The notes under the pieces: model-generated
Database searches by the model: none
The model's input: only the letters and a program-made list of their open reading frames with translations
Told to the model about the DNA's origin: nothing
Made by a program: the position numbers and the translations under genes
In this document: in pieces, positions 10,263-21,546 of the stretch
How the letters are laid out: each line of letters starts with the position of its first letter
Numbering within the stretch: the first letter of the stretch is position 1
From: Xanthomonas sp. 3793
GTDB taxonomy: Bacteria; Pseudomonadota; Gammaproteobacteria; Xanthomonadales; Xanthomonadaceae
Assembly: GCF_024806835.1 (NCBI RefSeq)
Contig: NZ_JANTYU010000003.1
Location: 1-64,000 of the forward strand
Direction of reading: 5' to 3'
Length of the DNA: 64,000 bases

Positions 10263-11965
10263 GTGCGCAGGTCCCGCGCGAGCTGCTGCAGCTGCGCGAG
10301 GCGGTGCGGCGCCAGCCGGGCGATTTCATTGCGTGGTTGATGCTGGCCGATGCCGAACTCGGCATGGGCGGCATCGCCGCCGGCGAGTTGGCCGTGCAAC
10401 GCGCATTGGCGTTGCATCCGGGCCACCCGGAAGCGATCGCACGGCTTGGCCGCGTGCGCTGGGCGCAACAGCGGCATACAGAGGCCTCGCGTTTGCTGCA
10501 GCAGGCATCGGACCTGGTGCCACAGCATCCGGGCATTGCGCTATGGCTGGGCCATGCCTTGGAAGACGCCGGTCAGCCGGAGCAGGCGGCGGCAGCCTAC
10601 ACACGCGCGCATCAGCTGCTGCCCGACGAGCCGTATATCGCCGCGCAGCTGCTCAACTGGCGCCGTCGCTTATGCGACTGGCGCGATCTGGATGCCTTGG
10701 CCGCGCAGGTGCGCAACGCCGTGGCGCACGGCGCAGCGGCGGTGGAGCCGTTCGCGTTCCTGAGCGAGGACGCCACTGCGGCCGAGCAACTGGCCTGTGC
10801 GCGAACGCGCGCGCAGGCGATCGCCTCAAGCCTGCAACCACTGCCGCCGGTCAAGGTACGCAGCTGCGGTGCGTTGCGTGTTGGCCTGGTGTCCAATGGC
10901 TTCGGCGCGCATCCCACGGGGCTGTTGACGGTGGCGTTGTTCGAGGCATTGCAGCAACGCCAACCGGCGCTGCAGTTGCAGCTGTTTGCGACCAGCCAGG
11001 ACGACGGCAGCGCGATTCGCGCGCGCCTGGCTCAGGCCACCACGCTGCACGATGTCACCGCGCTCGGGCACCTGGCCACCGCGCAGCATATCCGCGCGCA
11101 GGGGATCGATGTGTTGTTCGATCTGCGCGGCTGGGGGGGTGGCGGGCGCCCGGAAGTGTTCGCCCTGCGGCCGGCGCCGGTGCAGATCAATTGGCTGGCA
11201 TACCCGGGCACCTCCGGTGCGCCGTGGATGGATTACGTGCTGGGCGATGCATTCGCATTGCCGCCGTCGCTGGCGCCGTTCTACAGCGAGCATGTGCTGC
11301 GCTTGAACCGCGTGTTTCAGCCGTCGGACATCACGCGCACGCTTGGTGAGCCGCCGTCGCGCACCGCGTGCGGCTTGCCTGCGCATGGCGTGGTGTTTTG
11401 CTGCTTCAACAACAGCTACAAACTCAACCCGCGCAGCATGGTGCGCATGCTGGCAGTCTTGCGTGCGGTGCCCGGCAGTGTGCTGTGGCTGTTGTCGGGG
11501 CCGGGCCAGGCCGATGCGCGCTTGCGTGCGTCAGCACAGGCGCAGGGCGTGGATGCGCAGCGCCTGGTCTTCATGCCGAAGTTGCCCCACCCGCAGTATC
11601 TGGCACGTTACCGGCACGCCGATCTGTTTCTGGATACGCATCCGTACAACGCGCATACCACCGCCTCCGATGCGTTGTGGACGGGTTGCCCGGTGCTGAC
11701 CACGCCCGGCGAGACGTTTGCCGCACGGGTGGCGGGCAGCCTGAATCATCATCTGGGGCTGGATGAAATGAATGTGGCCGACGACGCCGCGTTTGTGGCC
11801 AAGGCGGTGGCGTTGGCGAGTGATCCAGCCGCGTTGAGTACGTTGCGTGCGCGGGTGGCGGAGCGTCGGCGCGAGTCGGGCGTGTTCGATATGGATGGGT
11901 TTGCCGACGGGTTCGCGGACCTGATGCAAGCACTCGCGCGCCAACATGGTTGGTCAGGTAACTAG
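10259..11965 (+). CDS. O-GlcNAc-transferase homologue (XcOGT-type, TPR plus GT41)
   Basis: A GTG start overlapping the prfA stop (GTGA) gives exactly 568 residues, the length of the crystallised Xanthomonas campestris OGT homologue. TPR-like helices fill about residues 1-150 and a GT41 glycosyltransferase of two Rossmann lobes follows. Residues corresponding to those studied in that enzyme are present: His218 in GFGAHPTG and Lys388 in NNSYKLNP. A sugar-nucleotide loop [15 protein letters not shown] lies near 466-480. The family transfers GlcNAc to Ser/Thr in eukaryotes; the bacterial substrate is not known. Coupling to prfA and hemA suggests a cytoplasmic housekeeping role. Family assignment is firm, activity is inference. 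Confidence 0.93.
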   Translation: MSAQVPRELLQLREAVRRQPGDFIAWLMLADAELGMGGIAAGELAVQRALALHPGHPEAIARLGRVRWAQQRHTEASRLLQQASDLVPQHPGIALWLGHALEDAGQPEQAAAAYTRAHQLLPDEPYIAAQLLNWRRRLCDWRDLDALAAQVRNAVAHGAAAVEPFAFLSEDATAAEQLACARTRAQAIASSLQPLPPVKVRSCGALRVGLVSNGFGAHPTGLLTVALFEALQQRQPALQLQLFATSQDDGSAIRARLAQATTLHDVTALGHLATAQHIRAQGIDVLFDLRGWGGGGRPEVFALRPAPVQINWLAYPGTSGAPWMDYVLGDAFALPPSLAPFYSEHVLRLNRVFQPSDITRTLGEPPSRTACGLPAHGVVFCCFNNSYKLNPRSMVRMLAVLRAVPGSVLWLLSGPGQADARLRASAQAQGVDAQRLVFMPKLPHPQYLARYRHADLFLDTHPYNAHTTASDALWTGCPVLTTPGETFAARVAGSLNHHLGLDEMNVADDAAFVAKAVALASDPAALSTLRARVAERRRESGVFDMDGFADGFADLMQALARQHGWSGN

Positions 11966-12167
11966 CGGCCTGCTTGCCTTTCCAAAGTAGATGGCTGTCT
12001 TTTGCTCCCCACCCCAACTCCCGCTCCGTGCCCCGGCACGCGCTTGCGGCGCGGGCGCTCCAAGGCACGCGCGCCCAGCTGTGCCTCCTCGTCCCTGCGG
12101 GAGAGGTGCTTGAAAGCGTCATTGAATTTCTTCGAGACCTTTTCAGGTCATGGAAACAACGTGCAGA

Positions 12168-12275
12168 GCGGCAGCGTGGCCGGGGATTGGCGGAGAGCGG
12201 CACACGGATGTGCCGCGGCGGCGCGTAAGACAGGATGTGCCGCGCCGAGGAGCCAATCCCCGGCCGCGCTGTCGC
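12168..12275. repeat. Three-way-junction inverted repeat, copy 1
   Basis: The outer arms 12168-12191 and 12252-12275 can pair over 24 bases, with G-T wobbles. Inside lies a second hairpin GCGGCACA/TGTGCCGC and a third, decayed arm that has lost two bases relative to copy 2. It is nearly identical to copy 2 over the whole unit, including the flanking CTTTTCAGG at 12139. Confidence 0.75.
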
Positions 12276-12412
12276 CCTGACCGAAGCGAGTACCGACAGG
12301 CATCTTGCTTCGCCGTACCCTCACCCCAACCCCTCTCCCGGCGGGAGAGGGGCTTCAAGCGGCGCTTCACTAGCTTGTTCAAGCTTTTCAGGTCATGGAA
12401 ATAACGCGCCGA

Positions 12413-12522
12413 GCGGCAGCGTGGCCGGGGATTGGCGGAGAGCGGCACACGGATGTGCCGCGGCGGCGCGTCAGACAGGATGTCTGCCGCGCCGAGGAGC
12501 CAATCCCCGGCCGCGCTGCCGC
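12413..12522. repeat. Three-way-junction inverted repeat, copy 2
   Basis: The outer 24-bp stem pairs 12413-12436 with 12499-12522, with one wobble. Two inner arms follow: an 8-bp stem at 12442-12449/12454-12461 with loop CGGA, and a 13-bp stem at 12465-12477/12481-12493 with loop GGA and one mismatch. The unit could fold as a Y-shaped RNA or a DNA cruciform. No open reading frame is convincing inside it. Confidence 0.8.
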
Positions 12523-12603
12523 CCTGACGAAGCCAGTAGCTGAGTTGTGCGGCTTCACACCGTGGTGCTGTACCCGCGCGTCCCGGATCGCTAGGCTTGG
12601 GCC

Positions 12604-13122
12604 ATGCCTTCCAATCTCGACTTCATTCCCTTGCACCTGTGCGTGCTGACGGTATCCGACAGCCGCACGCTGGCCGATGACCGCTCCGGCGACTATCTGG
12701 TTGATGCCCTCACTCACGACGGCCACGTACTACACGAGCGTGCCCTGTGTCCGGACGAACGTTACCGCATGCGCGCGATCGTTTCTGCATGGATTGCCGA
12801 TGCGCAGGTGGACGGCATTCTGGTCACCGGCGGTACCGGCTTCACGGGCCGCGACAGCACGCCGGAGGCGATCACGCCGTTGCTGGACAAGATCATGCCG
12901 GGCTTCGGCGAGATGTTCCGGGCTATCAGCGTGGAAGAAATCGGCACGTCTTCGCTGCAATCGCGTGCGTTTGCGGGCTTGGCCAATCACAGTTTCGTGT
13001 TCTGCCTGCCCGGCTCCACCTCGGCCTGCCGCACGGCCTGGGAGAAGATCGTGCGTGCGCAGCTGGATGCGCGTACCAAGCCCTGCAATCTGGCGACACT
13101 GCGTCCACGCCTGGGCGAATAG
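12604..13122 (+). CDS. moaB: Molybdenum cofactor biosynthesis protein MoaB
   Basis: MoaB/Mog-type proteins adenylylate molybdopterin or act in its late assembly. The 172-residue protein has the MoCF-binding fold: VLTVSDSRTLADDRSGDYL at 14-32, the signature VTGGTGFTGRDSTPEA near 74-89, and PGSTSACRTAWE near 139-150. It is followed by the PPK2 gene on the same strand 30 bases later. No other molybdenum-cofactor genes are in the window. Confidence 0.95.
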   Translation: MPSNLDFIPLHLCVLTVSDSRTLADDRSGDYLVDALTHDGHVLHERALCPDERYRMRAIVSAWIADAQVDGILVTGGTGFTGRDSTPEAITPLLDKIMPGFGEMFRAISVEEIGTSSLQSRAFAGLANHSFVFCLPGSTSACRTAWEKIVRAQLDARTKPCNLATLRPRLGE

Positions 13123-13152
13123 CCTGCGCGCTTCATCGATGTCGGAACGCGC

Positions 13153-13935
13153 ATGTCGCACCTGAAACGCAAGGCCTACAAGAAGTTGCTGGCACCGCTG
13201 CAGCTGGAACTGGTCAACATGGCGCGCTGGCTGCGCCATACCAACCAGCGCGCACTGGTGCTGGTGGAGGGCCGCGACACCGCCGGCAAGGGCGGCGTGA
13301 TCCAGGCCATCGCCAGCCATCTGAACCCGCGCCAGTGCCGGGTGGTGGCGTTGCCGACACCCAACGACCGCGAAGGCACGCAATGGTATTTCCAACGCTA
13401 TGTGGCGCATCTGCCGGCGGCCGGCGAATTGGTGCTGATGGACCGCAGCTGGTACAACCGCGCCGGCGTGGAACGGGTGATGGGCTATTGCACCGACGCG
13501 CAGTACGAAGCGTTTCTGGAGCAAGCGCCACGCTTCGAACAACTGCTGGTCGACGACGGCATTCTGCTGTTCAAGTACTGGCTGTGCGTGGATCAGGCCG
13601 AGCAGGAACAGCGCTTTGCCGAACGCCAGGAAGATCCGCTCAAGGGCTGGAAGCTGTCGCCGGTGGACCTGCAGTCACGCAGCAAGTACGAGGACTACAC
13701 CGCCGCACGCGAGCGCATGCTCGAGGCGACACATACGCCGGACGCACCGTGGACGCTGGTGGATTTCAACGACCAGAAGCGGGGCCGGCTGAGCCTGATC
13801 CGCAACCTGCTGGATCGGCTGCCGGACACCGCGGTGCCCGATGACACGTTGCAGCTGCCACCGCTGGATGGCAAGCCGCACAAGGAGCGCTACGGCGTAC
13901 TGGAACCGATCGACGATTACGCCGGCCAGTCCTGA
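13153..13935 (+). CDS. ppk2: Polyphosphate kinase 2 family protein
   Basis: PPK2 enzymes move phosphate between polyphosphate and nucleotides (GDP or ADP for class I, AMP for class II). This 260-residue single-domain protein has the Walker A GRDTAGKGG at 40-48, the lid and Walker B region MDRSWYNRAGVERVMGY at about 96-112, and the family motif FKYWLCVDQAEQEQRF near 137-152. One-domain PPK2s of this size are usually class I. It ends inside the 3' end of the convergent gene at 13917-15146 (19-base overlap). Confidence 0.93.
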   Translation: MSHLKRKAYKKLLAPLQLELVNMARWLRHTNQRALVLVEGRDTAGKGGVIQAIASHLNPRQCRVVALPTPNDREGTQWYFQRYVAHLPAAGELVLMDRSWYNRAGVERVMGYCTDAQYEAFLEQAPRFEQLLVDDGILLFKYWLCVDQAEQEQRFAERQEDPLKGWKLSPVDLQSRSKYEDYTAARERMLEATHTPDAPWTLVDFNDQKRGRLSLIRNLLDRLPDTAVPDDTLQLPPLDGKPHKERYGVLEPIDDYAGQS

Positions 13936-15146
13936 GAGACCTCGTCGCTGGCCGTGGTGGCGCGCGGCAGCGGATGCAGGCCGGCCCGACGTTCGGCCTG
14001 CTCGGCCTGCACCACCAGCTGGCTCAGGCGCTGACTGAACAGCTGCATGAAACCGCGGTGCAGCGGGCGCATGGCTTCCATGTAGTCCACATCGTCGGCC
14101 TGCGCGCCGAGCGGGCTGCAGGACGACAGCAGCACTTCGTCCAGGCGCAGGGCGCTGTCGGGCAGGCGCACCAGCGCAGCGCGACGCAACCAGTCGCGCA
14201 TGCCTTCGCGGTATTCGGCGGCCAGGATGTAGGCCACTTCGACCTGGTCCAGGTCCACGTCCGGGTTCCATGCCAGCACCTGGATCACCTGCGAGCGCTC
14301 GTCGAGCATGCGGCCTTCGGCGACCAATGCATGCAATTGCTGCAGCAGCCGCCACTGCACGCCGGCCGCATCGCGTTGCGCGGCCGGCATCGCTTCGATG
14401 GCCAAGGCCAGGCGGCGCGCGAACAGCGCCGGCACGTCGGCCAGGACGATCGGGCCTGCATCGGCGCCCAACAGGAAGCGCTCGGTGCGCAGCGCAGCGG
14501 TGTCGGGCAGGTAGCCGTCCTGCAGCGGGCGCATCACGCCGTGATCGAGCAGCGACAGCACCACGTCGAGCCAGTAGCGACGCTCCTGCTGCAGCGTGCG
14601 GTTGACCGACGCGTTCTGCCAGGCGCTGCGTACTTCGTCCAGGCGTGCGATGCAGGCCTGGGCATCCATCGCATCCCACGGCGCACGGGTGGCATCGTTG
14701 GGGTCGAAGGTTTCGGCGCTGAGCATGCCGGCGCCGAAGCGGTGCCAGGCAGCGCCACGCTGGGTGTCGGCCGGGTCGAGGCGGGGCGCGACCACTGCGG
14801 CCGGAGCCGCCGGGCGCAGCAACGCAGCATAGGCATCGGTCCACGATTCTGGCAGGCGTGCCGACATCGGGTAGGTTGCCGATGGCTGCGCCAGATCCTG
14901 CCGCGCCAGACGCAGGCTCCATGCCACCGCGCCGATCACGATGCCGACAAACGTCCACGCCAGCAGCCAGCTGGTAGCCGCCTGCTCGGGTTGCAGGACG
15001 CGAGTGGACGGCTGCACGAACAGCAACCAGCCACTGCCCAGCAGCGCGCCGAGATACAGCCAGGGTCCGAACTGCGCCAGCTGGCGATTGCGGCGAGATG
15101 CCGCCAGTTCGTGCCCGTCGTTGTGATCTTGAGATGGAGCGGCCAT
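13917..15146 (-). CDS. Inner-membrane protein of unknown function
   Basis: From ATG 15146, which has AGGGGA upstream, the protein has 409 residues (MAAPSQDHNDGHELAA). Two closely spaced hydrophobic helices near residues 27-43 and 55-75 suggest an anchor with both ends in the cytoplasm. The remaining 330 residues look soluble and helical, with many Arg, Leu and Ala and a motif SCSPLGAQADDVDYMEAMRPLHRGF near the C terminus (written here in part; key residues D, Y, M, P, H). I do not recognise the family. The 3' end overlaps ppk2 by 19 bases in convergent orientation. Confidence 0.8.
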   Translation of the reverse strand: MAAPSQDHNDGHELAASRRNRQLAQFGPWLYLGALLGSGWLLFVQPSTRVLQPEQAATSWLLAWTFVGIVIGAVAWSLRLARQDLAQPSATYPMSARLPESWTDAYAALLRPAAPAAVVAPRLDPADTQRGAAWHRFGAGMLSAETFDPNDATRAPWDAMDAQACIARLDEVRSAWQNASVNRTLQQERRYWLDVVLSLLDHGVMRPLQDGYLPDTAALRTERFLLGADAGPIVLADVPALFARRLALAIEAMPAAQRDAAGVQWRLLQQLHALVAEGRMLDERSQVIQVLAWNPDVDLDQVEVAYILAAEYREGMRDWLRRAALVRLPDSALRLDEVLLSSCSPLGAQADDVDYMEAMRPLHRGFMQLFSQRLSQLVVQAEQAERRAGLHPLPRATTASDEVSQDWPA

Positions 15147-15230
15147 TACATTCCCCTGAACGCCTGATCGCGTTGAGAAGGTTATCGGCGAGGCAACGCA
15201 ACTCTTTTGCCCCGCCATGGCGGCACGCAC

Positions 15231-15500
15231 TCAGCCAGTTACAAATTCTTCAGTCGCCGGAATGGCGCACGCCGTGCGCGTCACCGACGTCACCTGCGCC
15301 GCTGCCGGGCCCTGCCATAGCCACGCTTCCAGCACCTCCAGCGCGGCCTCACTGCCGGCGGCGACCACCTCCACGCTGCCGTCCGGCTGGTTGCGCGCAT
15401 GCCCGTGCAGGCCCAGCGCCAGCGCGCGCTCGCGGGTGGAGCCGCGGTACCACACGCCCTGCACTCTCCCGCTGACCACAAAGCGCGCCGCCTGCATCAT
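15231..15500 (-). CDS. acyP: Acylphosphatase
   Basis: Acylphosphatase hydrolyses carboxyl-phosphate bonds in small metabolites and is a compact ferredoxin-like fold. The 89-residue protein has the signature GRVQGVWYRGSTRERA with catalytic Arg19, and GHARNQPDGSVEV with Asn37. The start MMQAARF overlaps the end of the TlpA-like gene by 4 bases, suggesting coupled translation of yihY, the TlpA-like gene and acyP. Confidence 0.96.
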   Translation of the reverse strand: MMQAARFVVSGRVQGVWYRGSTRERALALGLHGHARNQPDGSVEVVAAGSEAALEVLEAWLWQGPAAAQVTSVTRTACAIPATEEFVTG

Positions 15501-16101
15501 CCCGCCTTGCCGGTGATGCCGACTGCCGCTTCGATGTCGTGTGCGGTGACCGGGCCGAGGAACTGCTTGGCCACCTTGCCGTCCGGGCCGATCAGATAGG
15601 TCATCGGCAGGCCGCGCGGGGTGGCGAAGTCCTGCGGCGGCTGATACGGGTCCAGGATCGCCACCGGGTAGGACACCGGGTGATCCTTCAAAAACGCCTG
15701 CATGTCGGCGGCGGTGATGTCTTCATAGGCCAGGCCAACCACTTCGACGCTGTCGCGCATGGTGTGCAGTGCCGACAGCTCCGGCATTTCCTTCAGGCAA
15801 GGCGCGCACCAGGTCGCCCAGAAGTTGACCACCACCCACTTGCCGCGATGCGCAGCCAGGTCGTAGGTCTCGCCCGACACCGTCGGCAGCGACAGCTTGG
15901 GCATGTCGGCGGTCTGCTGCACCACCGAGGTGTTGGCTGCACCTGCCGGGTCGGCGGCGGGTTTTTCGGAGGTCTGGGGAGCCGTGGCAGGCGCGGCCGT
16001 CGAATCGGCCGCAGCAGGGGTGCCCTGCCCGGTGGGCTTGCAGGCGGTCAGTAGCAACAACGGCAACAGCAGCGCGCACGCGCCGCGCACAAGGCGCATC
16101 G

Positions 16102-16105
<4 letters not shown>
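15497..16105 (-). CDS. TlpA-like thioredoxin-fold lipoprotein
   Basis: From ATG 16105, overlapping the yihY stop as ATGA, the protein has 202 residues. A lipoprotein signal ends in LTAC (Cys22), followed by an Ala/Pro/Thr-rich linker to about residue 65. A TlpA/ResA-type thioredoxin domain follows, with the redox motif WATWCAPC (Cys100, Cys103) and the cis-proline loop GLPMTYLI near 170. It probably reduces periplasmic disulfides, for example in cytochrome or metalloprotein maturation; the target is unknown. Confidence 0.9.
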
Positions 16106-18427
<2,322 letters not shown>

Positions 18428-18513
18428 CCCAGCTTGGGCAGCGCACGCGCCGGGGTCGTATCATGACGGCCCTCGCGCGGCCTGCACCGCGCACGTTTGA
18501 AGGATTGGCAGCA

Positions 18514-18999
18514 ATGGAAGACCTCCTGATCGTCACCACCGGTGGCACGATCGACAAGATCTACTTCGACGACAAATCCGACTACCAGATCGGCGACCCG
18601 CAGATCGGCCAGATCCTCAAGGAACTGGGCGTGACCTTCCGCTTTTCGGTGATTCCGATCATCCGCAAGGATTCGTTGCACATCACCGAGGCCGATCGCG
18701 AGCTGATCCGCGCCACCATCGCCGCCCAGCCGACCCGCCACGTGCTCATCACCCACGGCACCGACTCGATGGTGGAAACCGGCAAGGTGCTGCAGTCGAT
18801 CGCCGACAAGACCATCGTGATGACCGGCGCGCTCAATCCGGCGCGGTTCCGCGGCTCGGATGCCGAGTTCAATATCGGCTGCGCGGTCGGCGCGGTGCAG
18901 TCGCTGCCGGCCGGCGTGTACATCGCCATGAACGGACGCATCTGGAATCCCGAGAAAGTGCGCAAGAACGTCGCAGCCAACCGCTTCGAACCGGTCTGA
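18514..18999 (+). CDS. Short asparaginase-like protein (N-terminal domain only)
   Basis: From ATG 18514, preceded by GAAGGA, the protein has 161 residues, about half of a normal L-asparaginase (about 330). It has the two catalytic threonine motifs of the asparaginase fold, VTTGGTIDK at 7-15 and THGTDSM at 80-86. The C-terminal domain that helps form the active site of the tetramer is absent. The ending MNGRIWNPEKVRKN looks natural rather than truncated. It may use other amide substrates or be a non-catalytic sensor; that is inference. Confidence 0.85.
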   Translation: MEDLLIVTTGGTIDKIYFDDKSDYQIGDPQIGQILKELGVTFRFSVIPIIRKDSLHITEADRELIRATIAAQPTRHVLITHGTDSMVETGKVLQSIADKTIVMTGALNPARFRGSDAEFNIGCAVGAVQSLPAGVYIAMNGRIWNPEKVRKNVAANRFEPV

Positions 19000-19003
19000 G
19001 GCC

Positions 19004-19477
19004 ATGAGCAAGGCCACCCGCGCGACCAAGGCATTGGACGCTGCCGGCGTGGCCTACGCGCTACACCCCTACGACTATCAACACGATGCAGACGCCAAAG
19101 GCCTGCAGGCGGCAAACGCGCTTGGGCTGGCACCGCAGACGGTGCTGAAGACCTTGATGGCCTGGGTCGACGACCTGGCCGTGTGTGCGGTCATTCCCTG
19201 CGACCGGCGCCTGTCGCTGAAGAAACTGGCCAGCGCGTGCGGCGGAAAGTCCGCACGCATGATGGACGTGGCCGATGCACAACGCCGCACCGGCTACAAG
19301 GTGGGCGGTATCAGCCCGCTCGGTCAGCAACGGCAGACGCCGGTGCTGATCGAAGCCACGGCGCTGGACGCACCGGCGCTGTGGATCAACGCCGGCCAGC
19401 GCGGGTTGCTGCTGGAATTGCCCGGCGCACAGCTGCTGCAGGCACTCAGTGCGCGGGCCTGCGCACTGTGCGACTGA
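19004..19477 (+). CDS. ybaK: Cys-tRNA(Pro)/Cys-tRNA(Cys) deacylase YbaK
   Basis: YbaK hydrolyses cysteine mischarged on tRNA-Pro. The 157-residue protein has the family lysine in TVLKTLMAW near residue 49, the core CAVIPCDRRLSLKKLAS near 61-77, and the motif GYKVGGISPLG near 97-107 characteristic of YbaK. It starts four bases after the asparaginase-like stop and is probably cotranscribed. Confidence 0.94.
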   Translation: MSKATRATKALDAAGVAYALHPYDYQHDADAKGLQAANALGLAPQTVLKTLMAWVDDLAVCAVIPCDRRLSLKKLASACGGKSARMMDVADAQRRTGYKVGGISPLGQQRQTPVLIEATALDAPALWINAGQRGLLLELPGAQLLQALSARACALCD

Positions 19478-19507
19478 GCCGCGGCGGCATCACCGCCGCC
19501 ACCCTGC

Positions 19508-21205
19508 TCAGTACGCCGCCGTGACGCTGACGCCTGAAAACGCCAATGTCGCCTTCAACCGCACGTAGTACGTACCGGCCGCCGGTGCGTTGACTGTGCA
19601 GCTGTCGGCATTGCCGGGCAGCAGGCTGCGGCAGCTGTAGGCGGTATCGGTCGGCAGTGCACCTGCGCGTAGCGACAGATCGGCATTGCCGCTGCCACCG
19701 TTGAGCGTCACCTTCAGCGTGCGCGTGCCGGCCGGCACGTTGATCTGGTAATACAGCACATCCGACTGCGCCGCACTCAAGCCGGTACGCGCCACATTCC
19801 GGGCAAGGGTGGTCGACTCGATCACCGCAGCAACCGCGCCATCGGCATTGACCAGGCCCGCACCGCAGCCCTGCGTACAGGCAACCGGCAACGGCCGGGC
19901 GCTGCTCTTGAGCAGGGCTTTCACCGTGGCCGGCGTCAGCGGATTCAGCGCCACCGATTGCATCAACGCCACCACACCGGCCACATGCGGTGCAGCCATC
20001 GAGGTACCGCTGTACGACGCATACGCCGCATTCCCCGGCACCGTAGTGCCGCTGTTGAGCGTGGAGACGATGGCCTGTCCCGGCGCCGCGATATCCACGC
20101 CCTTGCCGAAGTTGGAGAAGCTGGCCTTGGCGCCCGCCGAGGTAGTGGCCGCCACTGCGATCACGTTCGGGCAATTGGCCGGCACGCTGGTGGACACATC
20201 CATATTGCTGTTGCCCGCCGCCACCACCACCGAACTGCCCCGCGTCACCGCACCGGCAATGGCCGTGCTGAGCGTTGTCGAACAACTTCCCGCGCCGCCC
20301 AGCGACAGGTTGATCACCGTGGCAGGATTCGGGTTGGCCGGCACACCGTTGACCTTGCCGCCCGATGCCCAGACGATGGCATCGGCGATGTCGGACATGT
20401 AACCGCCGCAGCGGCCAAGCACGCGCAGCGGCAGCACCCTGGCATTGAACGCGGTACCGACCACGCCGACCGCATTGTTGCCGACCGCCGCCACGATGCC
20501 GGCCACATGCGTGCCATGCCAGCTGGAGCTGGACGCGGACGCACCCGGCCCGCACTCGTTGGCGGCGGTCCAGTCGCCCTGGTCGGCGGCACTGGCATCG
20601 CGCGCATTGCCATCGCGCGCCGTCGCCGGGTCGATGATGAAGTCGTAGCCGGGCAGGACATTAACGTCCAGATCCGGATGCTTGGTGATGCCGGTATCGA
20701 TCACCGCCACCACGATGCCCTTACCGGTGGTGCGATCCCACGCCGGTCGGATATTCATGCTGGCGGCGGTGGCGCCCATCGCCCATTGCTGCGGCACGCC
20801 CGGATCGTTGGGCACCAGCAAGGGGCGCATCAACACGTCCACTTCCACGCGCTTGACGGCCGGGTCGGCGGCAAGGCGCCGCATCAGGCTTTCTGCGTCC
20901 ACGCGGTCCAGTTTGCGATCGGCCACCAACAGCATCGGGCCCGTGCTGAGCCGGCGAGTGGCCGACAAGCCCAACGCGCGTCCGCGCTGTGCAGGCACGG
21001 CGCTGGCGATCTCGCGCCATGGCGCAGACAAGCCGGTCGCACGGCTGCTGCCGACGCGGTCCTTGTAGCTGACGATGAAACGTTGATGGGTGGAGCTGGA
21101 CGCCAGCCCTTGCAGGCTGACCTCGCCAGCAGTGGCATAAAACGTGCACGACAACGCGCAGACCAAGACAGCGTGGCGCAGCGCACCAAGCGAGACATAC
21201 GACAT
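19508..21205 (-). CDS. Secreted subtilisin-like serine protease with PPC domain (copy A)
   Basis: The 565-residue precursor has a signal peptide ending near residue 26, an inhibitor-type propeptide (about 40-128, with RFIVSYKD and the LMRRLAADPAVKRVEVD exit region), and an S8 catalytic domain. The catalytic triad is Asp170 in AVIDTGI, His230 in WHGTHVAG and Ser402 in GTSMAAPH. A C-terminal PPC beta domain (about 465-565) ends TLAFSGVSVTAAY. Such proteases leave by the type II system in Xanthomonas and help in plant tissue maceration. It is the most divergent of the three tandem copies. It probably has its own promoter in the hairpin-rich gap upstream. Confidence 0.94.
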   Translation of the reverse strand: MSYVSLGALRHAVLVCALSCTFYATAGEVSLQGLASSSTHQRFIVSYKDRVGSSRATGLSAPWREIASAVPAQRGRALGLSATRRLSTGPMLLVADRKLDRVDAESLMRRLAADPAVKRVEVDVLMRPLLVPNDPGVPQQWAMGATAASMNIRPAWDRTTGKGIVVAVIDTGITKHPDLDVNVLPGYDFIIDPATARDGNARDASAADQGDWTAANECGPGASASSSSWHGTHVAGIVAAVGNNAVGVVGTAFNARVLPLRVLGRCGGYMSDIADAIVWASGGKVNGVPANPNPATVINLSLGGAGSCSTTLSTAIAGAVTRGSSVVVAAGNSNMDVSTSVPANCPNVIAVAATTSAGAKASFSNFGKGVDIAAPGQAIVSTLNSGTTVPGNAAYASYSGTSMAAPHVAGVVALMQSVALNPLTPATVKALLKSSARPLPVACTQGCGAGLVNADGAVAAVIESTTLARNVARTGLSAAQSDVLYYQINVPAGTRTLKVTLNGGSGNADLSLRAGALPTDTAYSCRSLLPGNADSCTVNAPAAGTYYVRLKATLAFSGVSVTAAY

Positions 21206-21546
21206 GGATCAACCCTCCCCAAGGCGTTGAACGTTCGGAAGACAACGCGCTGACGCCCTCTGCGACGCGCACTGCCTGATCGTGGGGCGGTTGCACACGG
21301 CCATGCCTCACGTGGGCTGGCTATCGGCGTGCCATCTGCATGGCTGAAGCGGCCGGACGGCAGTGCCACACGCTTTGTTCAGCCATTGCCGCCGCCGGTT
21401 GGCCAACGCCCAGGCGTGGCCGAGGCCCAAACGCACACTGCCCCGCCGAAGCGGGGCAGTGCAGGTTTCAAAACACCGACAGCGATGTCGGGGCTGGCCC
21501 GACGTCGATGCCGGCGGTCAGGCCGGCATCGCGCATGGCCTTCGCC
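21206..21546. other. 341-base spacer with several hairpins between protease genes
   Basis: No gene is visible. Hairpins seen: 21436-21461 (CACTGCCCCGC/GCGGGGCAGTG), 21484-21506 (GATGTCGGG/CCCGACGTC) and 21507-21530 (GATGCCGGC/GCCGGCATC). They lie just after the stop of copy B on the minus strand and probably end or stabilise its transcript. The promoter of copy A should be between 21206 and about 21430. Confidence 0.6.

Larger units (their letters stand above)
11966..12603. other. 638-base non-coding region with repeated palindromic elements
   Basis: No credible gene lies here. The region contains two good copies of a palindromic element (12168-12275 and 12413-12522). Each is preceded by a segment with CCCCTCTCCC-GGCGGGAGAGG or a decayed version and by the shared tract CTTTTCAGGTCATGGAAA. 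The copy spacing is 245 bases. The promoter for moaB should lie in the last 60 bases. Confidence 0.75.

Noticed and set aside
12139-12532. Insertion sequence
   Set aside because: There is no transposase frame, no target-site duplication that I could identify, and the units are too short; at most a nonautonomous element.
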